Source: Bacteroidales bacterium
GTDB lineage: Bacteria; Bacteroidota; Bacteroidia; Bacteroidales; FEN-979
Reading direction: 5' to 3'
Assembly (NCBI GenBank): GCA_023229525.1
Contig: JALNZC010000011.1
Location: 30,615 to 94,614 of the forward strand
Length of the DNA stretch: 64,000 bases
A model generated the notes under the pieces. The model saw nothing but the letters and a program-made list of their open reading frames with translations. It was not told the DNA's origin and ran no database searches. The position numbers were made by a program, and so were the translations under genes. Shown one piece after another: positions 7,750 to 16,295 of this stretch. Positions within the stretch are counted from its first letter, which is position 1, and the number at the start of each line of letters is the position of its first letter.

Positions 7750-8160
7750 TCATATTTGCAGTTTAAAGAACGAAAGAATTGCGATTATAAGTGAAAGAAT
7801 TGCAATTGCAAAGGCCCATTTATCATATTGGAATTTCTGTAACGATGCGGCTTTAATCTTTTTGTCAATTTCATTACTCTGTTCTACAACCACATACCCG
7901 CCTTGCTGAATGAATTTTATTCCAGATTGAGTTATTTCAGGGGGCTCTATGATTTTTAGTGATTTATCAACTTCAACATAACCATCGGAAATCAATCGTT
8001 GCTTCAAAAATTGGATCTCCCAATCTTCAGTAACTTCAGCAACCTTGGTGCAAATAAACGAGAAAGTAAGACGTTCATCTATAGCCTGGTTTGCGAGTCG
8101 TTTTCTGTGAGTATCAAGTAGAATAAAAAGCACTTGATTTAGTTTTTCTGCATGTGTCAT
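7750..8160 (-). CDS. Small protein with C-terminal membrane helix
   Basis: This 136-residue protein has an N-terminal ~90 residues that are helical with winged-helix character (LTFSFICTKVAEVTEDWE, then FLKQRLISDGYVEVDKS and SGIKFIQQGG). It ends in one transmembrane helix (about 115-132, WAFAIAILSLIIAILSFF). It lies 23 bp after the Res gene on the same strand, so it is probably the last gene of the restriction operon. Membrane-anchored helper proteins occur in several anti-phage systems, but I do not recognise this one. Confidence 0.65.
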   Translation of the reverse strand: MTHAEKLNQVLFILLDTHRKRLANQAIDERLTFSFICTKVAEVTEDWEIQFLKQRLISDGYVEVDKSLKIIEPPEITQSGIKFIQQGGYVVVEQSNEIDKKIKAASLQKFQYDKWAFAIAILSLIIAILSFFKLQI

Positions 8161-8183
8161 GTGTTCCGGGATTTTAAAGCAAG

Positions 8184-10859
8184 TTACGCGACTGGCATCA
8201 AAAATCTATGCGAAAAATAATTAAAGCTGTTGGACAGCGTAACATCGTTATGAGGAATAAGTATATATTTCCAGGGTTTACCGCTATTAACGATTGTATA
8301 ATCCGTTGCATGTTTACAATATTCCAATGCGGCTTTGGCTTTTTCCTGAACATCGGCCGCATCAATTTCACCTTCTTTCTTTGTTTCGACAAGATAAATT
8401 GAATCGGTGGTTTCAACAACGAAATCAGGTCGATACTGCTTTGAATTGTGCTTCCAATAAATTCTGAATTGATTTTGAGCGGGCCGTAACCATTTCAAGA
8501 CAGTTTTATCTTGTTCAAGAATGATGGAGAAGTCTTTCTCTGTCTTTGAGTCGAATTTATAGGAATGGTGATAGGCCTTGGAGAATCCACTGAACAAAAG
8601 CCCTGGTATCAAAGAAGTGGGAGTTATTGTATCAGTATAAAGATGAATTTTATCCTGGGTATACTTTGAATAGTTATGATCCAGGATCCGCTCAAATGGA
8701 TAAACTACTGGTTCCTCATATTTGGGTTCCTCAATGTAAAATTTCAACATCATCTGCGAAAATATGAACCGGCCAATCTCACGCTTATTATATAGGACTA
8801 CATTATAAAGATCATCATCATTCAGGTACGTCCTGAATTTTCCGATAGCATGGGATGACAATTTGAACAATAAATCGGACTGAGAATCATAATCCACCTC
8901 GGGATAGTTGACCAGCTCATTCACTAAAATATTCTCGTTTGTATCGGAGATGATGCGACCTTTGCCCTGAATGATCTCCTGTGAATTGTCCTTTAGAGAT
9001 TGCCGAAGAATTTCTTCTGAAACCGGCTGGAAGTTCAGATTTTTGGTATCCAGATCAAAATCGCGGAACCCATGTTTGATTTCGCCTGACTGTTGGATGA
9101 TGATCCTGGGAATCTCTATGATATTATCAGTAAAATCTCTGACAGCCTTTGCATAAATAATTTCAGCCTCAGCAACCATATCGGCAACGAATAACTGCGT
9201 TTGCGGGTTGCTTTCAATCCGGCTTTTAAATCGGTCGATGGCAATTTTCTTAACCTCATCACTGCTGATCTCACTGACGTTTCTAACAATCTTCGCCAAT
9301 TCCGGCAAATCTTGTAAAATATTCTGCTTAATTTCCAGTGTAAGTGTTGCTTCCTCTCTTTTCTTTTCATCCGGAATCTTTGCTATCTCCTGTTTTTCCT
9401 CTTCATACTTGGTGTCCAGCGCTGACTTTACGGATATTACTTCTTTTGATCTACTGAGTTCCACCGGATCAATCTCGATGATATTTTCTTTCCTGATAAT
9501 GGAATCAGGTTTGTTGGCTTCTTCAATAATTTCCTGGAATTTATCATGCGAAACAATGGTCAGTTTATCGACTTTGGGATTCCCGGTACGTTTGCCATAG
9601 GGTAAACGAAGCCCCCTGCCGATGGTCTGTTCCCTCAATGTAAGCGACGCAGCGGTGCGCAATGGAACGATCGTATATAGATTCGTTACATCCCACCCTT
9701 CCTTCAGCATATTCACATGAATCACAATCTCAGTGCGGTTGTTAGGATCTTCAACCGAAAGTAACTGCTGAATGTTTTCTTCCTTTTCTTCTCCCCTTTG
9801 ATTGGAATGGATTTCAATAACCTTATCCGCATAACGACCATCAAAAAAAGTGTTCTGCCGTATCAGCTTTTTGATCTCTGCCGCGTGTTCGGTCTCTTTC
9901 GCAACAATTAAAACAAAGGGTTTAACCTGCATGGTGCCAGTTTCACGGGCATAGATATCCAAAGCGACTTTGGTATCCTCATGAATCCGGATCCCATCTT
10001 CAATTTTTATCCGGTCAAGTTCTTCAATTTTATATGCATCGGCATTGAAGTCGCGACGTGTGGCTACGCATGGTTCTTTAACAAAGCCATCGCGGATTGC
10101 GTGAGCCAAGGAATACTCATAAACGACATTTTTGAATTTTACCGGAGTACCTGCACGCTCTACCTGCGGGGTTGCTGTGAGTTCCAAACCAATTAATGGC
10201 TGAAGTTCGTTGATGACCTGCATCCCACGGTCGGCACGGTAATGATGTGATTCATCCATTAATAAAACAAGATCATCCAATTTACTCAGGTAATTGAAAT
10301 AGGACTCCCCGAGATATTCAACGAGTCGCTTTATTCTGGGTTCTCTGCCGGATTTTGTTTCAGCATTGATTTTAGAAATATTGAAAATATTGATGTGAAC
10401 ATCGGATTGAAATAATCGAGACTGTGACATTTCATTGTAATTGTCACCGGTAATGATCCTTGGTGGTTCCGTTGCAAATTCACCTATTCCTTTGAATACA
10501 TACTTTGGATTCTGAGGATTCTGAAAATCATCCATCAGTTTCTGGTAAATGGTCAGGTTTGGGGCAAGTACAAAAAAATGCTTTATCCCTTTTGCGAGAT
10601 ACAAATATGTGACGAATGCACCCATCAACCGGGTCTTGCCAACACCAGTTGCCAGAGCAAAGCACAGAGATGGAAAATCCCGCTCAAAATCGACACAGGT
10701 ACGAAATTTCTCATTCACTTCTTTAAGCTTTTCTTCCAATGGAGAGGACAGGAGAATATCTTGCTCCCCGGTTACGAGATCCGAAAGGATTTCCAAACTT
10801 CTTGTTTGCGGGGGTCGAAGACTGAGGCGGTTATTAATCTGGTTGGCAATTCTATCCAT
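8184..10859 (-). CDS. res: Type III restriction endonuclease subunit Res
   Basis: This 891-residue DNA helicase-nuclease cuts unmodified DNA together with Mod. It has an SF2 helicase core with Walker A TGVGKT (71-76), Walker B DESHH (202-206), motif III TAT (228-230), and helicase C-terminal motifs VNMLKEGWDV and RTAASLTLREQTIGRGLRLP. Near the C-terminus the PD-(D/E)XK nuclease site is visible as RPDFVV (from 810) followed by LVETKKE. Length and domain order fit type III Res. The gene follows mod after 14 bp. The reading frame is intact with all key residues, so it should be active. Confidence 0.9.
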   Translation of the reverse strand: MDRIANQINNRLSLRPPQTRSLEILSDLVTGEQDILLSSPLEEKLKEVNEKFRTCVDFERDFPSLCFALATGVGKTRLMGAFVTYLYLAKGIKHFFVLAPNLTIYQKLMDDFQNPQNPKYVFKGIGEFATEPPRIITGDNYNEMSQSRLFQSDVHINIFNISKINAETKSGREPRIKRLVEYLGESYFNYLSKLDDLVLLMDESHHYRADRGMQVINELQPLIGLELTATPQVERAGTPVKFKNVVYEYSLAHAIRDGFVKEPCVATRRDFNADAYKIEELDRIKIEDGIRIHEDTKVALDIYARETGTMQVKPFVLIVAKETEHAAEIKKLIRQNTFFDGRYADKVIEIHSNQRGEEKEENIQQLLSVEDPNNRTEIVIHVNMLKEGWDVTNLYTIVPLRTAASLTLREQTIGRGLRLPYGKRTGNPKVDKLTIVSHDKFQEIIEEANKPDSIIRKENIIEIDPVELSRSKEVISVKSALDTKYEEEKQEIAKIPDEKKREEATLTLEIKQNILQDLPELAKIVRNVSEISSDEVKKIAIDRFKSRIESNPQTQLFVADMVAEAEIIYAKAVRDFTDNIIEIPRIIIQQSGEIKHGFRDFDLDTKNLNFQPVSEEILRQSLKDNSQEIIQGKGRIISDTNENILVNELVNYPEVDYDSQSDLLFKLSSHAIGKFRTYLNDDDLYNVVLYNKREIGRFIFSQMMLKFYIEEPKYEEPVVYPFERILDHNYSKYTQDKIHLYTDTITPTSLIPGLLFSGFSKAYHHSYKFDSKTEKDFSIILEQDKTVLKWLRPAQNQFRIYWKHNSKQYRPDFVVETTDSIYLVETKKEGEIDAADVQEKAKAALEYCKHATDYTIVNSGKPWKYILIPHNDVTLSNSFNYFSHRFLMPVA

Positions 10860-10873
10860 GGTGAAACGAAGTG

Positions 10874-12559
10874 TTAAAACAGGGTTGGGTCAGAGGTATC
10901 TTGTTTCTTGTCTTTTTTCCTGAGCGACGAAATCTTTTTCTCAATCGGAATGTCCACGCCGGAATTCTTATCATGATTTGCTTCATGCTCATTTTCCAAC
11001 GGTACATTTACGATGTTCAGGCTGTAATCATCTTTCCCGAATTCGCACCGGCCCAGCAGCATGTGTGGAATTTTTTTAATATTGATGTTTGTAAACCTTG
11101 TTTCGCATGGTTCCTGGAATGCCTTGCAACAAATCAGCAATGTCTCCCCTGGTTTCATCTCTTCCTGGATTATATCGAGATACTCCACCGTTACAAATGT
11201 GGTTGTCGTGAAAATGAAATCCTTTTCGGTACTTTGCCCCTGCTTCCAGAAAACATGTTCATCAGGATTAAAGCGAAAACCTTCATGCTTCGCCATGGCA
11301 GCGGCAAGCATTTCCGCATTATATGACTTGTCAATTATCCAATTGTCGTATTTATCCTTTTGCAGGAGGCTTGGGGCCAGATAATAGTATTTGAAACCAC
11401 CGCCGCCTTTCCAATCTAAAGATTCAGAAATTCCGCCCTGGTCTTCACCAGTTACTACTTGTTTCAATCGGGGCAGACAATGGGTATCGCAATGGTCACC
11501 CAATTCAACTCCGATCCATTTTCGACCCATTTTATGAGCTACTGAAGAAGTGGTGCCGGAACCAAGAAATGAATCCAGGACAAAATCATTTTCATTTGAA
11601 GAAAGCTCAATAACTCTACTTATCAATCTTTCTGGTTTTGGGGTTGCAAAGACATGTTCACGATTGAAAACTTTTACTTCTTCTTTTGCCTCATGATTAT
11701 GACCTACTTCCTCTTGTTTCCATATAGTGTTTGGTGGTCTGGTTGCATCTTCTTCAAGATACTGCTTGACATAAATCTCCCACTTACTGTCTTTATTGAT
11801 AAACTCTAACAGATTTTCCTTTTCTACAACATTTTCCTTTTTCCATCTCCATCGACCTTCAATCCCATCAGGTTTCAATGGAAACACTTTAGAACCATCC
11901 GGGGCGATTATTGGATACCACATTGATGGGCGATCTTTTCTTAATGATTCTGATCCTTCTTTCCTCAATGATCTTCGTCTGTAATATTTCCCTTCCGTAT
12001 TGTCAAAAAATGTGAATTGTTTTTTATTTTGTTCTTTCGAAATAGACTTGATTTTAAACGCATCAGACTTGCGATATACTAAAATATAGTCATGGGAGGT
12101 ACTAAATCCTTTAGCATCCATACGTTCGCTATAAGCTTTTTCCCAGATTACAGAGGCAACAAAATTTGACCGGCCACAGATTTCGTCCAATACTATTTTT
12201 AAAAAATGGCATTCATTATCATCAATTGAAATCCACAAGGAACCATCAACAGCTAATAACTTATTTAAAATTTCTAATCTATCCCTTAATAAGCAAAGCC
12301 AAATCGAATGTTCAAGCCCATCATCATAATGTTCAAATGCGCTACCTGTATTATAAGGAGGATCAATAAAAATACATTTTATCTTACCAGTAAAATCCTG
12401 TTCGAGTGCTTTTAATGCAAGAAGATTATCACCATGGATAAGCATATTCTGGTTATTCCGGTCGCCGAATGATTTTTCACGGTCTTCGATCAGAATACGG
12501 GGTTCTAATTGCGGTTGCTGGTCTTTGCCAATCCAGGTGAGTTCGAGTTTTTGTTTCAT
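10874..12559 (-). CDS. mod: Type III DNA adenine-N6 methyltransferase Mod
   Basis: This 561-residue site-specific DNA methyltransferase transfers methyl from S-adenosylmethionine to adenine in the recognition site and directs Res. The catalytic motif IV DPPYNTG (66-72) precedes the AdoMet-binding motif I FLGSGTT (331-337), which is the beta-class order of type III Mod proteins. The stretch between them (about 140-300) is the variable target-recognition region. The start overlaps the end of the TrlF gene by 4 bp (ATGA), indicating coupled translation. The recognition sequence cannot be read from the protein. Confidence 0.9.
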   Translation of the reverse strand: MKQKLELTWIGKDQQPQLEPRILIEDREKSFGDRNNQNMLIHGDNLLALKALEQDFTGKIKCIFIDPPYNTGSAFEHYDDGLEHSIWLCLLRDRLEILNKLLAVDGSLWISIDDNECHFLKIVLDEICGRSNFVASVIWEKAYSERMDAKGFSTSHDYILVYRKSDAFKIKSISKEQNKKQFTFFDNTEGKYYRRRSLRKEGSESLRKDRPSMWYPIIAPDGSKVFPLKPDGIEGRWRWKKENVVEKENLLEFINKDSKWEIYVKQYLEEDATRPPNTIWKQEEVGHNHEAKEEVKVFNREHVFATPKPERLISRVIELSSNENDFVLDSFLGSGTTSSVAHKMGRKWIGVELGDHCDTHCLPRLKQVVTGEDQGGISESLDWKGGGGFKYYYLAPSLLQKDKYDNWIIDKSYNAEMLAAAMAKHEGFRFNPDEHVFWKQGQSTEKDFIFTTTTFVTVEYLDIIQEEMKPGETLLICCKAFQEPCETRFTNINIKKIPHMLLGRCEFGKDDYSLNIVNVPLENEHEANHDKNSGVDIPIEKKISSLRKKDKKQDTSDPTLF

Positions 12560-15171
12560 TGGATTTCATTAATAAAGTACTTCTTCTCTCTGTTTAAAAA
12601 AGCTTCTTTTCCTCCTTCAAGCCCAATTAAACTCTTTCTGTTCATTTTGTCTTCAATACTTGTACACCTGATTGAGGTTATTTTCTCGTCTGTCATATCA
12701 AGAATATGAATCAAATCAGCATCTCCGTTAATTACGAAATTAGCATTGTGAGTCGCAAAAATAATTTGCCGGTTCTTTTTCTTTTCCTTGATCAGTTCTA
12801 CTAAATAGTTTGATATCAATAAACTATCTAAATGAGCTTCAGGCTCATCGATAACTATTGGATTATTACCGAGTTGGAGTAATATTACGAGGGTTGCAGT
12901 ACATCTTTGACCGAATGATGAATCCTCAATTCTACGATCGTCGTATAGAACTCTGATTGTTTTATACTGGAAAGCATTGAAAAGATGCTTCAATACAATT
13001 GTTTGATAAATTAAAAAATTATCCTCATCAGTGAATAAATCAATCAACCATTGTTTAGCTTTAGAAGTCGAAGAATTCTGAGAAAGTGCATCCAATAATG
13101 GTTGTCTTTCTATTGATAAACTCGGTTCAATGGAAAAAAGCAATTCAAGTAAAGAGGGTTCTTTAGCTCCAAGACCAATCAAGTGTCTAGAAAAGATATC
13201 CTTGAATTCCTCGAAAATTGAATTCTTCGCTTGGGGAGTATCGAATTCGTATTTTAATGAGATTGTTTTTAAGAATGGACTGTTTATGGAGGCAAGCTGA
13301 ATATTTATTTCTTTAGCTTTTTTATCAAGAGATGCAATGTATTGATCTTTAATGTCATTTGTTATCTGAATTGAAAATGATTGAAGCGTTTTTTGAATCT
13401 CAGCGATTTCTGCTGATAAGGTCTTTATATCTTGTCCTAAAGAAACTATTTTCGAGTTGGCAGTGGAAACATCATTGAGATTTTCTTTTGAAACCCCTCT
13501 TGAAATTAGGTATTCTGAAAGATTGTTGCTGGCAATTAATTGTTCTGATTCTTTTTGAAGGATTTGGCTTGTGATATTGGAAAAATCTTTAGCAGATTCC
13601 GATTCAAGGGCAGTTTTTACCTTACTTACCAGATCAATCATTGCATCATTATATACATTGTTGTTTTCCTTAGAAATATAAGGTTCTATTGCTTTTCTTA
13701 ATACAGTAATTAAATCATGATATTCTCTTTGAGAATCTTTAATGTCGGTCAACCATTCACTTATTATCTTTATGTTGTTTGCAAGTTCATCGTAGACAGG
13801 GTTCTGAAAAGAATCCACAATTCCTTTTTGCGTACCAAGTTCCTTCTTTTTTTCTTCTAACATTCTCGATTTCTCAATAAGCCTGACCAGGTTGTTGTTC
13901 CTGTCTGTTAAGAACATATCATGCTCAATAATTTCCATTTCCAATTTATCAAGCTCTGATTCAGAATCAAATTTTTTAATTCTTGTATAGATCGAATTAG
14001 TAAAAAGTAAATAATCATCCGCTAATTGCTGAATCTCGTTTTGTGTGATGAATTCTATATGACTCGCATCTACTTCATTTCCTGCGTCGATAAAACTATC
14101 TATTGATAATCTTTGATTTGTAGCCGAATTGCTTAAACTTCTTTCCTTAAAAAACTCATTCGATTTTGGAAAAAACTTTTCTTGCAAAAGATTTATTATC
14201 ATGCTTTTTCCTGTTCCTCTTCCTCCAATTAAACAGGTGAAATTCGGACTGAAAAAAAGTTCATGTGGGCCAGAATAACAAAATTTCTCAGCATTTAGAA
14301 GTGTATCCAGTGGAAAAAATAGAAGGGTTTTTCTGAGCCAAATTGGCGGATCAAAAGGTCTATGCTCTGAAATGATGATCCTATGTTTAGGTTCAAACAT
14401 GATCTGTTTGAGGCCTTCAAAAGTAGGATCTGATTTTATCCAAACATATTTTGTTCCTATTTCTTCGATTGAATGAGCATCTGATGCTACAATCGATGGT
14501 CGGTTAAATCTATTAAGGTAGAAATCCTTACTATCATTTTGGTTTGTTATTTCACAAATATCAATATAACCTTTTTGAAACAACTCATCTTTTAGAGGAC
14601 CAAGAGAATCATAGATCGTTACTCCAGGCTTTCCTTCATGTTTTATTTCTTGTTCAAGACCATTAGATTTTGATCCAGCGTGGACAACAACAATTCCCCC
14701 TAATTTTTCATGAATCAAATTTGCTGCAACTTTAAAGTCCACTTGGACTTCAAACATACCTTCTTTAAAGGCTTGTTCATCTGATAAGGGATGCCCGGCT
14801 TTTTCTCGACCTTTTCTTCTAATCTCAGTTTCCGAGATATTCAACGGTGCAAGGATGTACTCATTTATAGCTTGAGTGTTAATGATTATTCCATTAAACT
14901 CTGCTGGAAATAACCCAATAATATGTACGGATTTTTCACCATACTCAGTCCTAAACTCTATTCCAGGTATCACTGTAATGCCGGAATCATGTCCAACCTG
15001 AACGATCCTGTCAATATTTTTAGCGGTGTGATGATCTGTCAAAGCAATTACATCTATAGATAGTTCCTTTGCCTTAGCTATAATTTGATCACAGGTCATC
15101 TTACCATCTGATGCATCAGAATGGATGTGCAAATCCCATTTTCGCCATTCAGAACCTCTGTATTCACTCAT
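12556..15171 (-). CDS. TrlF family PHP phosphoesterase-ATPase
   Basis: This is an 871-residue two-domain protein. The N-terminal PHP metal-dependent phosphoesterase domain has H15-I-H17, TDHH (45-48) and DAH (231-233) as metal ligands. It is followed by an SMC/ABC-type ATPase with Walker A GGRGTGKS (316-323), a long coiled-coil region (about 400-650), Walker B VIDEPEAHLD (773-782) and the switch histidine in FATHNANF. TrlF-type PHP-ATPases recur in restriction and anti-phage loci and resemble OLD-like nucleases in plan, with the PHP domain replacing Toprim. The start overlaps the preceding nuclease gene by 8 bp. Its exact reaction is unknown; damage sensing plus nucleic-acid hydrolysis is the usual inference. 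Confidence 0.85.
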   Translation of the reverse strand: MSEYRGSEWRKWDLHIHSDASDGKMTCDQIIAKAKELSIDVIALTDHHTAKNIDRIVQVGHDSGITVIPGIEFRTEYGEKSVHIIGLFPAEFNGIIINTQAINEYILAPLNISETEIRRKGREKAGHPLSDEQAFKEGMFEVQVDFKVAANLIHEKLGGIVVVHAGSKSNGLEQEIKHEGKPGVTIYDSLGPLKDELFQKGYIDICEITNQNDSKDFYLNRFNRPSIVASDAHSIEEIGTKYVWIKSDPTFEGLKQIMFEPKHRIIISEHRPFDPPIWLRKTLLFFPLDTLLNAEKFCYSGPHELFFSPNFTCLIGGRGTGKSMIINLLQEKFFPKSNEFFKERSLSNSATNQRLSIDSFIDAGNEVDASHIEFITQNEIQQLADDYLLFTNSIYTRIKKFDSESELDKLEMEIIEHDMFLTDRNNNLVRLIEKSRMLEEKKKELGTQKGIVDSFQNPVYDELANNIKIISEWLTDIKDSQREYHDLITVLRKAIEPYISKENNNVYNDAMIDLVSKVKTALESESAKDFSNITSQILQKESEQLIASNNLSEYLISRGVSKENLNDVSTANSKIVSLGQDIKTLSAEIAEIQKTLQSFSIQITNDIKDQYIASLDKKAKEINIQLASINSPFLKTISLKYEFDTPQAKNSIFEEFKDIFSRHLIGLGAKEPSLLELLFSIEPSLSIERQPLLDALSQNSSTSKAKQWLIDLFTDEDNFLIYQTIVLKHLFNAFQYKTIRVLYDDRRIEDSSFGQRCTATLVILLQLGNNPIVIDEPEAHLDSLLISNYLVELIKEKKKNRQIIFATHNANFVINGDADLIHILDMTDEKITSIRCTSIEDKMNRKSLIGLEGGKEAFLNREKKYFINEIQ

Positions 15172-16291
15172 GATTAAAGGTTTTATCTTGATTGAGATAT
15201 ATTTCCAACTCTTCTTTTCTTGGTAGCTGAACTAAATATTTATGGACAAAAACACTCTTTTCTAATCCGGCCGTTGCATACTTTACAAGTGTACTTCCTT
15301 TGTCAGTGCATAGAAGGATCCCCACCGGGGGATTGTCCCCTTCTTGCATTACCTCGTTTTTATAATATTCGAGGTAAGTATTCCTCTGACCGACATGGCT
15401 ATGCTTGAATTTCTCGGTTTTCAGATCAACCAGGACGTGGCATTTCAGGATCCGGTGATAAAATACCAGGTCGATAAAATAATATTCATCATCGATCAGG
15501 ATTCGTTTTTGCCTTGCTTCAAAGCAGAAACCATGGCCAAGTTCCAGGAGAAACATCTGCAAATGATCAAGAATGGCCTGTTCAAGGTCGGTTTCGGTGA
15601 CCAGAGCACGGTCGCTTAAACCGAGAAATTCCACGGTTATCGGATCATTGATCACATCCCTGGGGGATAATTGAACAGCTTTCTGGTTTACGAGTTCCGA
15701 AAGCTTTTTTTTATCCTTTGACAAACCGGAACGTTCGAAATAGAGCGATTCTATTTGTCTCTGCAATTCCCTTGTACTCCATGTTCCTTTTACGCATTCA
15801 AGTTCATAAAATGCCCGCTTTAAAGGGTCTTCAATTTTAATCAGTTCAACAATATGGGAGAAAGACAATACCTGTAATACCCGCGCTGGTGCGAGTCCTA
15901 ATTTTTTAAGGGGAATTTTGGTTTTCTCGGAAGCATGTATCTGCTTAATATCAATGGTTTGAAATTTGTCATGCAGTGTCTGACTAATTGGAAAAGTCTT
16001 GAATAAGTCAGGCAGCGCCTGACCAATACCCGGATAAGTCAGATAAAACTGGCGAAATACTTTCAGGTTTGTCTCGGAAATTCCCTTGAGGTTAACACTT
16101 TTGGTTAAGTTTTTTAACAATTGTGATCCATATTTTGCCCGATCCTCACCATTTTGTTCATATTCGACAATATGATAGCCGAAAAGCCAGTTTCGGATCG
16201 TCATGGCAATATTAACTGATTTTGCCACCGAAACATATAAGGACTGGTGCGTTAAACTTAGTTTCTGAATAAGGTCATTAAAATTCATCAT
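15164..16291 (-). CDS. YhcG-like PD-(D/E)XK nuclease (DUF1016)
   Basis: This is a 375-residue protein of the YhcG/DUF1016 family. The N-terminal domain contains the family block for DNA binding (RNWLFGYHIVEYEQNGEDRA, then YGSQLLKNL and FRQFYLTYP). The C-terminal half is the PD-(D/E)XK nuclease core with DEYYFIDLVFYHR and LVDLKTEKF, giving Asp, Asp and Lys as active-site residues. I place the start at the ATG at 16291, four bases after the stop of the helicase gene; an in-frame ATG at 16330 would overlap the helicase by 35 bp. YhcG proteins are often found beside restriction systems. Confidence 0.85.
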   Translation of the reverse strand: MMNFNDLIQKLSLTHQSLYVSVAKSVNIAMTIRNWLFGYHIVEYEQNGEDRAKYGSQLLKNLTKSVNLKGISETNLKVFRQFYLTYPGIGQALPDLFKTFPISQTLHDKFQTIDIKQIHASEKTKIPLKKLGLAPARVLQVLSFSHIVELIKIEDPLKRAFYELECVKGTWSTRELQRQIESLYFERSGLSKDKKKLSELVNQKAVQLSPRDVINDPITVEFLGLSDRALVTETDLEQAILDHLQMFLLELGHGFCFEARQKRILIDDEYYFIDLVFYHRILKCHVLVDLKTEKFKHSHVGQRNTYLEYYKNEVMQEGDNPPVGILLCTDKGSTLVKYATAGLEKSVFVHKYLVQLPRKEELEIYLNQDKTFNHE

Positions 16292-16295
16292 GAAG

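Noticed and set aside
9208..9600. Open frame antisense to res
   Set aside because: Ser/Leu/Phe-rich translation typical of an antisense shadow of a helical charged protein.
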